Positions 5,665-6,909 of a stretch of DNA of 6,909 nt are shown here, piece after piece (the stretch's first letter is position 1; every line of letters begins with the position of its first letter). Position numbers and translations under genes: made by a program. The stretch is from 0-14-3-00-62-12 sp034440555. GTDB lineage: Bacteria > Pseudomonadota > Gammaproteobacteria > Xanthomonadales > Ahniellaceae. The stretch lies in NCBI GenBank assembly GCA_034440555.1, contig JAWXCG010000086.1:1-6909 (forward strand), given 5' to 3'. A model generated the notes under the pieces. That model did no database searches. It was not told where the DNA came from and worked only from the letters and a program-made list of their open reading frames with translations.

Positions 5665-6909
5665 TTATTCGAAACCATCGCGCATGATGAGGCTACTGTC
5701 GTCTCGCTCGACAGCGCCAATGTCGGGCGCCGCACCCACATAGGCATCGTTGATACCGGCAATGATTACACCGCTATCGACAGCAACACTGTTGGCAGTG
5801 GGGCGAAAATCTCCGGCGTATGGGGCTTCCAGGCTGGGCGCGGCGGCGCGGCCATTGAGCTCTTGAAACAGTCCTGACTGCAGCGCGGCGAGCGATGCGT
5901 AGGTTGTTCCCTGCCAACGCACGAAGCGCGTGGGATCGGTGCTGTAGAGCAGGTCGTAGTCGAGATCGAGCGCGATCATGTTGACTTTTTCCAGCACGTA
6001 GCGAGTGCCGGCGATGATGTTGTTGCGACTGCGCAGATTGGTGCTGGTGCCTGGAGTCAACAGCGTGATGGCGTTGGTGGCAGGCGCATTGGTCAACAAG
6101 GTGTTGTGATAGATCAGCAGTGGACCGATCGGCGTGGGAAAGCCACTGTTGATTTTGAACGCGCTCGAGGTATAGCCATCGAGCAGGCTGGTGCGGGTGT
6201 TGCCGGTGTCGAGCGCGGTATTGCGCACCACGAATGTGGGCCCGGGCGCAGCGGGCGCGAGCGCAAAGGCCATATGCGAATCGCGGATGCTGTTTTCGAA
6301 GATGTGAATGTTCGCGCAGTAGCCCTCGGGCTCCAATGCGTCGTCGTTATGGTCGCGAAAGCTATTGCGATAGACATCGACTTCGGTGGTGATGCCGTCG
6401 GGCGGTATCGCGCTGCCGCAGGGGCCGATGCCGTTGAACAGCCCGGAGAATGCGTTGCGACGTACAACATGGCCGCGGTCGGGGTTGTCGGTGAGGGTGA
6501 TGCCGTTGTTCTCGGCACTACTGCCCTTGGTCAGGTCCCAGGGCCAGTTTTTGATCGATGTATCGCTAAAGACATTGTCTTCGATACGATGTCGTGCACC
6601 GCCTTTGATCCACACTCCGGCTGAGCCGAACTGGTGAATGCGACTGTTGCGCACCACGCAATCATTGCTGAAACGCAGGTACACGCCCTTGCCGAAATCG
6701 CCCGCGCCATAGTGGCGGATCTCAAAATTTTCGATGCGCACGTGACTCCGCCCATCAATGAAAAATCCGTCCTCGAGGCGCGCCACGTGCAGCGTATGCG
6801 CGCTCGGCGCGCTCGCATCAGAAAACTTGACATGCAAATCCGTGCCGTCGAAATAAAAACCGCCCGGCGCTCCCGCCGCCAGCCCCTGCAGCTCGACCAG
6901 CGTATCGTA
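5665..6909 (-). CDS. Right-handed beta-helix protein with GFE C-terminus, 5' partial
   Basis: The frame is open to the right edge; the first visible residues are YDTLVELQGLAAGAPGGFYF, so the start and any signal peptide lie beyond it. The TTG at 6837 is not the likely start. Counting from the edge (414 residues), 45-240 hold parallel beta-helix coils: FFIDGRSHVRIENFEIRHYG, DCVVRNSRIHQFG, HRIEDNVFSD, HVVRRNAFSGLFNGIG, DVYRNSFRDHNDDALEPEG and IHIFENSIRDSHMAFALAP. This is the CASH/NosD-type pattern found in polysaccharide lyases, glycosidases and epimerases. The acidic HNDDALEPEG turn (187-196) could be an active-site or metal site, but I cannot assign a reaction. Residues 331-353 (FVRWQGTTYASLAALQ…) and DIGAVE (396-401) form the module that commonly closes such helices. 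The protein ends LIMRDGFE before the TAA at 5665-5667. It has no frameshift. Probably secreted or surface-exposed. Confidence 0.9.
   Translation of the reverse strand, partial: YDTLVELQGLAAGAPGGFYFDGTDLHVKFSDASAPSAHTLHVARLEDGFFIDGRSHVRIENFEIRHYGAGDFGKGVYLRFSNDCVVRNSRIHQFGSAGVWIKGGARHRIEDNVFSDTSIKNWPWDLTKGSSAENNGITLTDNPDRGHVVRRNAFSGLFNGIGPCGSAIPPDGITTEVDVYRNSFRDHNDDALEPEGYCANIHIFENSIRDSHMAFALAPAAPGPTFVVRNTALDTGNTRTSLLDGYTSSAFKINSGFPTPIGPLLIYHNTLLTNAPATNAITLLTPGTSTNLRSRNNIIAGTRYVLEKVNMIALDLDYDLLYSTDPTRFVRWQGTTYASLAALQSGLFQELNGRAAAPSLEAPYAGDFRPTANSVAVDSGVIIAGINDAYVGAAPDIGAVERDDSSLIMRDGFE

Noticed and set aside
6106..6624. 172-codon plus-strand ORF opposite the second beta-helix gene
   Set aside because: Shadow frame: the sense strand shows beta-helix coils throughout and this product has no domain.

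Overview
The window is GC-rich proteobacterial DNA. It most resembles the Xanthomonadales/Lysobacterales (Rhodanobacteraceae-like). That placement is inference, resting on large secreted beta-rich proteins with a short ...GFE C-terminus, beta-helix proteins ending in a DIGA[LV]E module, and an AraC regulator with a DUF6597-like sensor half. There are no tRNA or rRNA genes, CRISPR arrays or insertion sequences.

Layout. (1) 1-1648, plus strand: 3' part of a secreted protein with an IgGFc-binding-like beta region and two tandem Ig-like repeats; a one-base frameshift interrupts it near 1313. (2) 1667-3741, minus strand: a right-handed beta-helix protein with a signal peptide, a choice-of-anchor-Q-like module and three tandem ~80-residue repeats; a one-base frameshift near 1975 hides its true C-terminus. 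(3) 3847-4371, minus strand: an exported DUF3224-family protein. (4) 4478-5386, plus strand: an AraC-type regulator divergent from it. (5) 5340-5617: a scar made of the last 26 codons of a LysR regulator (minus strand) joined directly to the last ~65 codons of a short-chain dehydrogenase (plus strand). This is what a deletion taking out the heads and shared promoter of a divergent LysR/SDR pair would leave. The SDR remnant also has a one-base frameshift. (6) 5665 to the right edge, minus strand: a second beta-helix protein, cut at its 5' end by the window.

Main points. Once the two frameshifts are repaired, all three large secreted proteins end in the same short motif ([IM][FM]x[DN]GFE, with one extra E in the first), although their preceding domains differ. 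This looks like a C-terminal sorting or processing tag. The three frameshifts are all single missing bases at short homopolymers, and in each case the downstream frame is perfectly conserved, so sequence error or very recent mutation is more likely than long decay.

The DUF3224/AraC pair is the only plausible local regulatory unit. The beta-helix and repeat proteins look like independent envelope or extracellular proteins rather than parts of one pathway.
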